From Thermoplasmata archaeon (GTDB lineage Archaea > Thermoplasmatota > Thermoplasmata > Methanomassiliicoccales > Methanomethylophilaceae): 64,000 nucleotides of DNA. The position numbers and the translations under genes were made by a program. Numbering within the stretch: the first letter of the stretch is position 1; each line of letters begins with the position of its first letter. Location: contig SUST01000004.1 of NCBI GenBank assembly GCA_015063285.1, positions 1-64,000 on the forward strand. Direction: 5' to 3'. The notes beneath the pieces were generated by a model, which saw only the letters and a list, made by a program, of their open reading frames with translations, ran no database searches and was not told the DNA's origin. Below are positions 16,097 to 24,692 of this stretch, piece by piece.

Positions 16097-16137
16097 GTTA
16101 ATAATATCCTCCATTCAGATGATTGAAAGTTATTAAC
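16097..16137. promoter_or_regulatory. Inverted repeat between nikR and the ZIP gene, candidate NikR operator
   Basis: GTTAATAA (16097-16104) and TTATTAAC (16130-16137) form an 8-bp inverted repeat spaced by 25 bases. A further TTAATAA occurs near 16154 and pairs with the second arm. Widely spaced AT-rich half sites suit NikR, but the TATA elements of the two divergent promoters must overlap this region, so part of the symmetry may be promoter sequence. Confidence 0.4.
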
Positions 16138-16179
16138 ATAATACGAATATTTTAATAATCGCCATCTGAAAAGAGGTGT

Positions 16180-16959
16180 ATGGATGCTTTGTTGCTGTTC
16201 GCGCTCTATTCGCTGCTGCTGATCGCAGTTTCCCTCATAGCGGCCTATCTTCCTCAGATGGGCAAGCTGAAGGATCAGAGCGCACATATGATGATAGCCC
16301 TGAGTACGGGAATATTCATGGGGCTGATGGTCTTCATGCTCCTTCCAGAGGGTCTGGAGGAATGTGAGGAAGGCGGAATAGATACACATTTCGCGATGTA
16401 TGCGCTTCTCGCAGGATTCCTTGTGATCATGGTGATTGATACCATCATGAAGCATAAACACCTGGCCACCTGCGGATGCCACATGCACGATGACGGTCAT
16501 GAGCACAGGGTCACATCGATGTCCTCTTTCGTAGGTCTCGCGATTCACGCAGCATGCGACGGTCTCGCCCTTGCGGCCATGTTCATGGCCGGAGAGGAGG
16601 TAGGGCTCATGGCCACAATCGGTCTGTGCATACACAAGTTCGCAGAGCTATTTTCGTTGTCATCTACTATGCTGCTGTCTGATCTCGATAAGAAATCGTC
16701 GATGTTCCGTCTCGGGCTGTTCTCCCTGATCACGCCTGTTGCTGGGCTGCTTTTCTTCCTTCTGTTCAGCGATATGGAGGTGGAAGGAACACTCGGAATC
16801 CCATTGACATTCGCGGCAGGAACCTTGCTGTATGTGATCACCTGCAACATGATCCCGGAATCTTTCCACAGGGACAGGAGCTACAGGACCCTGATGCTGA
16901 TCTTGATCGGAATCGCAATAATGATGGCCGTTGCACTGGCCTTCCCGCATTCGCACTGA
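16180..16959 (+). CDS. ZIP-family divalent metal transporter
   Basis: 259 aa with about eight membrane segments. The His/Cys-rich loop KHKHLATCGCHMHDDGHEHR lies at about 93-112, where ZIP proteins carry a metal-binding loop, and the conserved metal-site helices are seen in GLAIHAACDGLALAA and IGLCIHKFAE. It imports divalent metal. Divergent pairing with nikR suggests nickel, needed for coenzyme F430 and hydrogenases in methanogens, although zinc or iron remain possible. Confidence 0.85.
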   Translation: MDALLLFALYSLLLIAVSLIAAYLPQMGKLKDQSAHMMIALSTGIFMGLMVFMLLPEGLEECEEGGIDTHFAMYALLAGFLVIMVIDTIMKHKHLATCGCHMHDDGHEHRVTSMSSFVGLAIHAACDGLALAAMFMAGEEVGLMATIGLCIHKFAELFSLSSTMLLSDLDKKSSMFRLGLFSLITPVAGLLFFLLFSDMEVEGTLGIPLTFAAGTLLYVITCNMIPESFHRDRSYRTLMLILIGIAIMMAVALAFPHSH

Positions 16960-17013
16960 GTGATTGAGAGGTCTAAGTCAGTTATAATTAGTTAGAAGGG
17001 GTACGGGGACCAC

Positions 17014-17367
17014 ATGAAGATTGCAGTCACATACGAAAACGGAATGGTCTTCCAGCATTTTGGAAGGACTCAGCAGTTCAAGGTCTACGATGTAGAGGAT
17101 GGAAAGGTACTCAGCTCCAGAGTGATCGGAAATGACGGGCTATCACACGGAGCCCTCGGCGAGATCCTGATGAGGGAGAAGGTAGAGGTCTTCATCTGCG
17201 GAGGTATCGGCGGAGGAGCGAGGGACATGATCGCTTCACGCGGTATCAAACTCATCCCGGGGGTCAGCGGGAATGCCGATCAGGCGGTGGAGCAGTACCT
17301 CAAAGGAACACTCGACTTCGATCCTAATGCGGCATGCCATGCCCACGGCGATCATCAATGTCATTGA
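17014..17367 (+). CDS. NifX/NifB-C-terminal-like (MTH1175 type) protein with His-rich tail
   Basis: 117 aa of the dinitrogenase iron-molybdenum cofactor biosynthesis fold: MKIAVTYENG at the start, HFGR near 16, and CGGIGGGARD near 68. In nif systems this fold carries Fe-S or FeMo-cofactor precursors; many archaea lacking nitrogenase have such proteins with unknown cargo. The C terminus HAHGDHQCH could bind metal. It follows the ZIP gene by 54 bases, so a link to metal handling is plausible. Confidence 0.8.
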   Translation: MKIAVTYENGMVFQHFGRTQQFKVYDVEDGKVLSSRVIGNDGLSHGALGEILMREKVEVFICGGIGGGARDMIASRGIKLIPGVSGNADQAVEQYLKGTLDFDPNAACHAHGDHQCH

Positions 17368-17428
17368 GGGGTGGTGTCGGCGTAATTGCCGACCCATTCC
17401 AAACCTTTTATGCTGTTTTTCTGACGTC

Positions 17429-18766
17429 TCATTCCGATGTGTCCGTCAAACTGATCCCCTTCGTCTCTCTGCCGAATACCAGGATCACCAGCGCCACAAG
17501 TGCGAATGCCGCTGCAAGGACCGCGAACACCAGTATGAACCCTTCATCCTTTCCGAAGCTGGAATACAGAACGGGGACGATGAACGGGGCGATGAAGGCT
17601 CCGATACGTCCGAAGGCTGATGCCCAACCAGTTCCGGAACCGCGGACATCCGTGGGATAGACCTCAGGGGTGTAGGAATAGACGCATCCCCATGCACCGA
17701 GGGCGAAGAAGTACAGGAGACAACCCGCAGCGAGGATGGTCTCGTCCGAATCGGCGTGTCCGAAGAACCATGAGGCCAATGCCGTTCCGAAGAAGTAGAC
17801 TATCAAGGTCGGTTTGCGCCCCCACCTCTCCACCAGATAGGCCGCGCTGAAGTAACCCGGGAGCTGCGCTAGACACATGATAACGGTAAAACCGAAGCTC
17901 TTGACGATATCGAATCCCTGTTCCGTTAGCAGGCTGGGAGTCCAGAGCACGAACCCATAGTAGCCGAAGTTAATACCGAACCAGATGACCCATAGGACTG
18001 ACGTAGAGCGGAGATTCTCTTTCTTCCAGAGCATCCTGAATTCCTCGTACCACGGTCTCTTTTCAGCCTTTTCAGGGACAGAGTTGTCGGGACAGGATAC
18101 TACGCCGGCAGCAGATTCCATTTCAGAAACTATCTTCTCAGCCTCATCGCGCCTTCCGTTGAGCTCCAGGTATCTGGGGGATTCGGGGACCTTGAAACGC
18201 AATGCGGCGGCGAACAGTGCAGGAACAGCACCTACAAAGAATGCCATGCGCCATCCGTATGCCGGTATCACGAGGAATGCCACGAGGGATGCGGCGATCC
18301 ATCCCCAAGCCCAGAAGCTCTCGAGGATGACTACATTCCTCCCTCTCGATTTCAGAGGAGAGAGTTCGCTCACCAACGTGGAGGCGGCCGGAAGTTCTCC
18401 ACCCAGTCCGAAACCGGTTATGAAACGGAAGATGATCAGCATCCAGTATTCGGTGGCGATCCCGCAAAGGAAGCTGCCTATACTGTATATCAACAATGTA
18501 TAGAGGATAACCGCGCGCCTTCCCAAGCGGTCTGATATCGCTCCAGAGAGAGCGGCTCCCAGGATCATTCCGAAGATACCTGAACTGGTCAGCCAGCTGA
18601 GTTCGTATTTCGAGAGGTCCCAATCAGTACCGATGGCAGCGATGACTCCGCTGACCATCCCTTGGTCCATCGCATCGAACATCCATCCCAGGCCTACCAG
18701 GAACAGAATTCCCCATGTCATCTTGGTCATCGGGAGTGATTCGATGCGCTGAGAGATGCTCGCCAT
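17429..18766 (-). CDS. MFS transporter, sugar/metabolite:proton symporter type
   Basis: 445 aa with 12 predicted membrane segments. The signature motif after TM2 appears as GAISDRLGRRAVIL, and the second half repeats it as ERWGRKPTLIV. PESPRYL between the two halves is typical of the sugar-porter and NiaP/organic-cation branch. The substrate cannot be assigned. It is convergent with the NifX-like gene. Confidence 0.82.
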   Translation of the reverse strand: MASISQRIESLPMTKMTWGILFLVGLGWMFDAMDQGMVSGVIAAIGTDWDLSKYELSWLTSSGIFGMILGAALSGAISDRLGRRAVILYTLLIYSIGSFLCGIATEYWMLIIFRFITGFGLGGELPAASTLVSELSPLKSRGRNVVILESFWAWGWIAASLVAFLVIPAYGWRMAFFVGAVPALFAAALRFKVPESPRYLELNGRRDEAEKIVSEMESAAGVVSCPDNSVPEKAEKRPWYEEFRMLWKKENLRSTSVLWVIWFGINFGYYGFVLWTPSLLTEQGFDIVKSFGFTVIMCLAQLPGYFSAAYLVERWGRKPTLIVYFFGTALASWFFGHADSDETILAAGCLLYFFALGAWGCVYSYTPEVYPTDVRGSGTGWASAFGRIGAFIAPFIVPVLYSSFGKDEGFILVFAVLAAAFALVALVILVFGRETKGISLTDTSE

Positions 18767-18864
18767 TGTCCTTACCGACCAGGCTCATCGGAAGATGCGG
18801 TATAAAAAACGTGACAATTCTGGTTGATGGAAAGGCGGGTGTCCGTTTCCGGACACCCTTACTG

Positions 18865-20241
18865 TCAGTACAGACTGAATATGCCGAACAGGTCCAGCAA
18901 TCCGAAGACCAGCATGAAGGTCAACAGAATCGGACAGACATATTTGATCATGACTGTGAACGGTTTCTCGAATCTGAACGCCATGCCTTCAGCCTTAACC
19001 TCGTCGGTTATCACCGTGACCTTGATCACATATCCGATGAAGATACAGGTCACTATGGCGATGATAGGCATCAGTACGGAGTTGGTGATACTGTCGAATA
19101 TTCCGAGCCATCCTGCACCCTGGGAGAACGGACCGATATCTATCATGAGCGGACCGAATCCCAGTACGGTTATGACACCCAGCACGATCAGTATGATGCT
19201 GGAGACTATTATGGACTGTTTCCTTCTGGCCTTCTTCATATCCACGAATACAGAGACAACGGTCTCCAAGAGCGAGACGGCCGAGGTCATTGCGGCGAAC
19301 AGAACGAGCAGGTAGAAGATAGGTGCAACAATCTCTCCCGCAGGCATGCTTTCGAAGACCTGAGGCAGTGCGACGAACATGAGTCCCATTCCGCTGGAGT
19401 CTCCAAGACCCTGGGTGAACGCTGCGGGGATGATCATCAGACCTGCAAGGATTGCGACACTGGTATCGATAGCACTGATGTTCCTGGCAGATCTCTCGAT
19501 GCTGACATCCTTCTTCATGTAGGAACCGTAAGTGATCATGATTCCCATGGCCAATGACATGGAGTAGAAGATCTGACTGATCGCGCCCAGGAAGGTTCCT
19601 GCGCTCAGCTTGGATACATCGGGGTTGAGGTAGAAGTTTACTCCGTCCCAGATGTTGGGCAGTGTGAATTCGTAGATGATTATTCCAATCATCATGATGA
19701 GGAGCAGAGGCATCAGAATCTTGCTGAGCCTCTCGATTCCCTTGTCGACACCCAATACGATACAGCCTATGCACAAGGCGGCGAATACAAGGAACCAAAT
19801 TGTGGGGTCGGCCATTCCGGAGATCTCTCCGGTGATGTAATTCCACCAGTATCCGGATTCAGTCAATGTGTCCAGCTGGCCTATAGCCGATGTGGCGAGC
19901 CACTTTGTGACCCATCCTCCGATCACACAATAATATGGGACGATCAACAACGGAATCAATGCAGCGACGATTCCGATCCACTTGTACTTGGAGCACAGGT
20001 CTCCGAAAGCACTGATACAGGATTTACCTGTCTTCCTACCCAGAGCAACCTCAGCAATCATCAACGAGAATCCGAACGTTAAGGCGAGGACAATGTAGAT
20101 GATGACGAAGATTCCGCCGCCGTAGTGCGATGTCAGATACGGGAATCTCCAAAGATTCCCGAGACCGACCGCTGAGGCGGAAGCGGCAAGGACGAATCCG
20201 ACCTTTCCGCTGAAGGAAGCTCTGCTCTCATTCTCAGACAT
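18865..20241 (-). CDS. Sodium:neurotransmitter symporter (NSS/SNF) family transporter
   Basis: 458 aa with 11-12 membrane segments. The N terminus has the family hallmark VGLGNLWRFPYLTSHYGGG (unwound TM1 with sodium and substrate sites), and GISDSSGMGL-like sequence occurs later. Prokaryotic members import amino acids with sodium. It is divergent from the large repeat protein. A few residues differ from LeuT, so the substrate is open. Confidence 0.88.
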   Translation of the reverse strand: MSENESRASFSGKVGFVLAASASAVGLGNLWRFPYLTSHYGGGIFVIIYIVLALTFGFSLMIAEVALGRKTGKSCISAFGDLCSKYKWIGIVAALIPLLIVPYYCVIGGWVTKWLATSAIGQLDTLTESGYWWNYITGEISGMADPTIWFLVFAALCIGCIVLGVDKGIERLSKILMPLLLIMMIGIIIYEFTLPNIWDGVNFYLNPDVSKLSAGTFLGAISQIFYSMSLAMGIMITYGSYMKKDVSIERSARNISAIDTSVAILAGLMIIPAAFTQGLGDSSGMGLMFVALPQVFESMPAGEIVAPIFYLLVLFAAMTSAVSLLETVVSVFVDMKKARRKQSIIVSSIILIVLGVITVLGFGPLMIDIGPFSQGAGWLGIFDSITNSVLMPIIAIVTCIFIGYVIKVTVITDEVKAEGMAFRFEKPFTVMIKYVCPILLTFMLVFGLLDLFGIFSLY

Positions 20242-20475
20242 AAAGGGTGTAAATAGTATCCATCAATTTAAAGTCCTACATTGAGGATGGTTCAGCATTG
20301 TATATCATTAGGCATCTGGCTATCGATTATCTGATGATTGAGAAAAGAGTCAAGACCTGAACATCAATGGGATGTATTATCCATCACATTCATAAGGTCG
20401 CTATCATTCCTTATTAAGAATAAAGGCGAGACCTTTATATCGTATTACGAAGATATGTTCCCTGGATGGGATAGC

Positions 20476-23160
20476 ATGGGTTTAGGCTCACGCAAATTTA
20501 GCGAAGGCTCTCGTAGCCTGTTCGGTAGTATATCAATACCGAATCTGAAGAAGTCGGAATTCGCCGACGCGTTTCGTAATGGGGTGGGGCAGATATCTGC
20601 GCTCACCAAGAAGATTGAAAGGACGCGCGAATCTACTGTATCGAAGAAGGCGAACACAGGTGCTCGTGATCTGAGTGCATATGGGTTCGAGAACTTCCAG
20701 GTATCGGACGATATCGAGGTCTTTGTACACGGGACCACCGCAGAGGAGGCGTTTAGCAACTCTGAGATGGAATTCAAGCCTGCCGCCGTTGACACAAAGG
20801 TGACCAGGGTACAGATTCCCGTTTCCAAGACAGCGAACATCGAGGATTATTCTGCAAAGTCCTTCAAGGCCCCCAAGGCCGAACCAGTCAGACCGGTTGC
20901 CAAAGTGCAGCCTATCGTCAAGGTTCCGGTGCAGCAGCCTATAGCAAAGGCACCGATTGTGGAGGTCCCCGCAGAACCTGTTGTTGAGGCACCAGTTGCG
21001 GAAGCCCCGGCGGAGCAGATCGTTCCTGAGATCATCGCAGAACCTGTTGTTGAGGCTCCTGTAGAACAGCCTGCTGCTGAGGCTCCTGTTACCGAGCAGC
21101 CCAAGATCGAGGAGTTCTACGATCAGCCGCTGATAATCAGACCCGAGATCATCGATGATGAACCGGCCGAAGTAGAAGCCGAAGAGATAGAGGTCGTTGT
21201 CAGCAAAGAACCTGCAGCAGAAGTTGAGTTTAAGCCAGAATCTCTTTTCGGCAACATCAAGCGCGGAATGAACGAGGAAGTAGACACACACGTTGGACAG
21301 CTTCAGGACGGATTCATCAAGGAATCTGTATCGAAGGTCACCCTCGAGGATTATGACTTCATCCAGACCGCGGACGAGATCCGTGCAGAGGATGTAGCAA
21401 TCGATGAGATGGAGATCATGGATGCCATGATCGCACCTGTTCCTGCCGCAGTCACTCAGGATGAATCAACTGTCGAAGCACAGGCAGAGGTTCCTGCAGC
21501 GGTCCCGGAAGAGGAGAAGGTCATGCTCAAGCCCTATGTCCAGCAGTCGATGCAGATCAGGGCCGAAGAGGAGGATGTCCTCTATGTTGAGAGGGCAGTT
21601 CCCAAGCTCGAGGACTTTATCAAGGAGGAACCCGAGGTTGACATCACCGAGTCCTTCGTAGGATTCATGGGAATGATCCCTGCTGAGGAGCCCGCACCCG
21701 TTAAGGCAGTCGCCGTCATCCCTGAGTGGGATGTGACGGAAGCATCCGCCGCTAACTTTACAGATTATATTTCAATGATGCCCGAGGAGTCCACCTGGGC
21801 AGTCGCCCCTGTTTGGGAGATTGCCGACGAGGCCGCAGAGTCCTTCGTGGCATACCAGAACATTTGGCCCCAGTACCCCAAGGCAGCAGTGATCGTTCCT
21901 GAATGGGACACCACCACTGATGCCTTCGCAGACTACCTCGCGTTTATCCCCGAGGAGTCCACCTGGGCAGTCGAACCCGCATGGGACCTCACCGACGAGG
22001 CTGTCGAGGCCCTTGCGGCATTCGGAACTATCAGACCCGAGTACCCCAAGGCCGTAGCCATCATCCCCGAGTGGGATACCGCGGCTGAGAACTACTGCGA
22101 ATACCTCGCATCAATTCCCGAGGAATCCACCTGGGCAGTCGCACCTGTATGGGATGTCAGCGATGAGGCAGCGGATGCCTATGCAGCCTATCTGACCATC
22201 TGGCCCCAGTACCCCAAGGCAGCAGTCATCATCCCCGAGTGGGATGTCACCGAGGCCTCAGCAGAGACCTATGCAGACTACCTAGCATCAATCCCCGAGG
22301 AGTCCACCTGGGCAGTCGAGCCCGTCTGGGAGATCGCAGATGAGACCGCAGAGTCCTTCATGGCATTCCAGACCATCTGGCCCCAGTACCCCAAGGCAGC
22401 AGCCATCATTCCCGAGTGGGATACCGCGGCTGAGAACTACTGCGAATACCTCGCATCAATTCCCGAGGAGTCCACTTGGACTGTCGCTCCTGTTTGGGAT
22501 GTCAGCGATGAGGCAGCGGATGCCTATGCAGTCTATCTGACCATCTGGCCCCAGTACCCCAAGGCAGCAGTCATCATCCCCGAGTGGGATGTCACCGAAG
22601 CAGCGGTGGCCGGATTCGAGGGATACATGACCGCAGAGAAGGACTACTTCAACGAGTCTATGATGGTGGTCGCAACCACAGTGTCCGTCAACAGGATCCA
22701 GTTGGATGCCATCGAGAGGCACGTGACCGATGCCGTAGCGGCAGTCTCCGGAGTGACCGGAACCGTCGCAGAGACCTCCAGCAAGGATGAGCTCCTGATC
22801 AAGGTGAAGGACAACACTGACTTCAACCAGGAGAACCTCCAGGTCGTTCCCGAGCTCGATCCCGAGAAGAAGGTCCGCACCAGCCGTTTCGTCTTCAAGG
22901 ACGGAAGGCTTCAGAAGATCACCGAGGAGATCACCCTTGATGAAGTTGACACCACCGTCGCGGAAACATCAGCAACCGTTTCCGAGGACGTGATGGTCGA
23001 GGAGATGCCGGCGGCAGAGGAGAAGGTGGATGTGATCCCCCTCCCCGCAGCCCAGGCATTCGCGGCTCTTCCCGCACCCGTTGCGAAGAGCGCTGAGGGA
23101 GTGAAATTCTCCTTCGGAAAATCCAAGAACAGCTACGGATCAGTAAGGTTCCTCTTCTGA
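20476..23160 (+). CDS. Large acidic protein with Pro/Ala/Glu linker and tandem Trp-motif repeats
   Basis: 894 aa from ATG 20476, chosen because a TATA-like TTTATAT lies at 20434-20440; a TTG at 20338 would place the promoter inside the gene. A basic N terminus is followed by a Pro/Ala/Val/Glu linker (about 135-250) and, from about residue 410 to 715, five units of about 56-59 residues. Each has two half motifs, P.W(D/E) plus an Ala/Tyr helix, then (I/M)(P/W). A conserved-looking C-terminal domain ends in SYGSVRFLF. No signal peptide or TM is seen, so it is probably cytoplasmic. I recognise no family; a scaffold or structural role is a guess. Confidence 0.75.
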   Translation: MGLGSRKFSEGSRSLFGSISIPNLKKSEFADAFRNGVGQISALTKKIERTRESTVSKKANTGARDLSAYGFENFQVSDDIEVFVHGTTAEEAFSNSEMEFKPAAVDTKVTRVQIPVSKTANIEDYSAKSFKAPKAEPVRPVAKVQPIVKVPVQQPIAKAPIVEVPAEPVVEAPVAEAPAEQIVPEIIAEPVVEAPVEQPAAEAPVTEQPKIEEFYDQPLIIRPEIIDDEPAEVEAEEIEVVVSKEPAAEVEFKPESLFGNIKRGMNEEVDTHVGQLQDGFIKESVSKVTLEDYDFIQTADEIRAEDVAIDEMEIMDAMIAPVPAAVTQDESTVEAQAEVPAAVPEEEKVMLKPYVQQSMQIRAEEEDVLYVERAVPKLEDFIKEEPEVDITESFVGFMGMIPAEEPAPVKAVAVIPEWDVTEASAANFTDYISMMPEESTWAVAPVWEIADEAAESFVAYQNIWPQYPKAAVIVPEWDTTTDAFADYLAFIPEESTWAVEPAWDLTDEAVEALAAFGTIRPEYPKAVAIIPEWDTAAENYCEYLASIPEESTWAVAPVWDVSDEAADAYAAYLTIWPQYPKAAVIIPEWDVTEASAETYADYLASIPEESTWAVEPVWEIADETAESFMAFQTIWPQYPKAAAIIPEWDTAAENYCEYLASIPEESTWTVAPVWDVSDEAADAYAVYLTIWPQYPKAAVIIPEWDVTEAAVAGFEGYMTAEKDYFNESMMVVATTVSVNRIQLDAIERHVTDAVAAVSGVTGTVAETSSKDELLIKVKDNTDFNQENLQVVPELDPEKKVRTSRFVFKDGRLQKITEEITLDEVDTTVAETSATVSEDVMVEEMPAAEEKVDVIPLPAAQAFAALPAPVAKSAEGVKFSFGKSKNSYGSVRFLF
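21700..22640 (+). repeat. Tandem coding repeats, 345-bp higher-order unit
   Basis: The repeat region of the large acidic protein. Bases 22057-22254 and 22402-22599 are nearly identical and lie exactly 345 bases apart, so two protein units (115 codons) were duplicated recently or are kept alike by recombination. Other units are more diverged. Confidence 0.85.
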
Positions 23161-23232
23161 TTTCGAGATAAACCCCTTCCCATCCAAACTCTTTATCTCA
23201 GTTTTTTATAAGATTATAGAATACCAGTGAGT

Positions 23233-24519
23233 ATGGAATTCCTCTTGCAGGTTCTGTTCGCAATGGCAGTCATCTTCGTGATGGCCCGTATAGGTTCATT
23301 CGTTTTCTCCAAGCTCGGGCTTCCCGGTCTGATTGGAGAAATTCTTATCGGAATCCTCATCGCGAACATAGCGGGAGGTTCTTTCATGACAGATGTTCTG
23401 GACATCTGGTTCGATTCGGCAGGCAACCGCAGCGAGACGTATACGGTCATCTATACGCTTGCCGAATTGGGAGTGATATTCCTGCTGTTCTCCGTCGGAT
23501 TGGAGACCAAGGTAAAGGATCTGTTGGGATCTGGAAGGGCAGCGATGCTCTGTGCTTTGCTGGGAGTCATTCTGCCCTTTGTCGCAGGTCTCGCACTTGT
23601 CCTCGCAGTCGGCGGATATGACATGAACTGCGCCATGTTCATGGGTGCGGCGATGGTCGCCACGTCCGTCGGTATCACAGCACGTATCATCAAAGACATG
23701 AGGCTGATGGAGGTCAAGGAATCCCGTATCATCATCGCGGCAGCGGTCATAGACGATGTCCTCGGAATGATAGTACTCGCTATCGTTCAGGGAATGGCGA
23801 CCAGTGGCGGTGACATAGAAATCTTGGATCTCGCCATCATCATAATCAAAGCGGTCGTATTCGTCCTCGTAGCAATCGCAGTGGCCAAATATGTGGTCCC
23901 CAGGATCTACGACTTCTTCGACAAAAGGAATCAGGCAACCATTGCTAAGGGTAAGGTCCCGTATTCCTTCAACAAGCTCATTCTGGCGCTCATCGTATGT
24001 CTGTCGATGGCAGCCCTCGCTGAGTTCATCGGATTGGCTGCAATCATCGGAGCGTTCCTGGCGGGAATGATGTTCGCAGATCATGCTTGGGAGTGGGAAT
24101 TGGAGCACAAGGTGGAGGCCATCACATCTCTGATGATCTCCTTCTTCTTCGTCAATGTGGGATTGATGGTAGACATCTCGTCACTAACTGATTTCGCAAT
24201 AGTAGGGCTCGTTGTCGTCGTCATCCTTCTCGCAATGGCCACCAAGTTCATCGGATGCGGTCTCGGAGCAAGGTTGGGAGACAAGACGATCGATAAATCC
24301 TCATTCTCCATCATCGGAGTCGGAATGATGCCCAGAGGAGAGGTCGGTATCATCATCGCATCCATAGGTCTCAACGCCGGTGTGATGACCGGAGATCTGT
24401 ATACCGTAGTCGTCATGATGTCTGTGATGACAACCATCATCGCGCCTCCGATCCTTTCTGTTCTGTTCAGGAAGAAGTACAAGACAGAGTACGAGATTGT
24501 GCCCGAGGATAGGATCTGA
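23233..24519 (+). CDS. Cation:proton antiporter, CPA2/KefB-type membrane domain
   Basis: 428 aa with 12-13 membrane segments and no C-terminal regulatory domain. Conserved points are GLPGLIGEILIGIL near the N terminus, AAVIDDVLGM (paired Asp for ion transport) near 175, and PRGEVGIIIASIGLNAGV near 375. It exchanges sodium or potassium for protons. A GTG six bases upstream is an alternative start. TTTTTTATAAG just upstream and the short distance suggest a nearly leaderless mRNA. Confidence 0.87.
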   Translation: MEFLLQVLFAMAVIFVMARIGSFVFSKLGLPGLIGEILIGILIANIAGGSFMTDVLDIWFDSAGNRSETYTVIYTLAELGVIFLLFSVGLETKVKDLLGSGRAAMLCALLGVILPFVAGLALVLAVGGYDMNCAMFMGAAMVATSVGITARIIKDMRLMEVKESRIIIAAAVIDDVLGMIVLAIVQGMATSGGDIEILDLAIIIIKAVVFVLVAIAVAKYVVPRIYDFFDKRNQATIAKGKVPYSFNKLILALIVCLSMAALAEFIGLAAIIGAFLAGMMFADHAWEWELEHKVEAITSLMISFFFVNVGLMVDISSLTDFAIVGLVVVVILLAMATKFIGCGLGARLGDKTIDKSSFSIIGVGMMPRGEVGIIIASIGLNAGVMTGDLYTVVVMMSVMTTIIAPPILSVLFRKKYKTEYEIVPEDRI

Positions 24520-24541
24520 TCAATCCACTTTATTGATCTGT

Positions 24542-24566
24542 AAGACGGGTCTGTCAGGCCCGTCTT
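24542..24566 (+). terminator. Hairpin after the antiporter gene
   Basis: Perfect 8-bp arms AAGACGGG and CCCGTCTT with a nine-base loop, 23 bases past the stop codon and followed by an A/T-rich stretch. Confidence 0.6.
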
Positions 24567-24692
24567 CAATCTTCATATCCATTCAAAGCAGTCAGGGTAC
24601 TGGCCTTTCTGATTGTAACCAGTTATATCGGTAAAGGAATCTGAACGTTTTCACAAACCGTTGTATATACCACTAATCCAGTTTAACGTATA

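Noticed and set aside
18715-19557. Plus-strand 280-codon frame across the MFS/NSS genes
   Set aside because: Antisense shadow of the sodium symporter; product is rich in Asp/His with no fold features.
20338-20475. N-terminal extension of the Trp-repeat protein from TTG
   Set aside because: A TATA-like element lies inside it and the extension looks like non-coding sequence.
21700-22640. Regular repeats considered as a CRISPR array
   Set aside because: The repeats are in frame, much too long and code for protein; there are no short identical repeats with unique spacers anywhere in the window.
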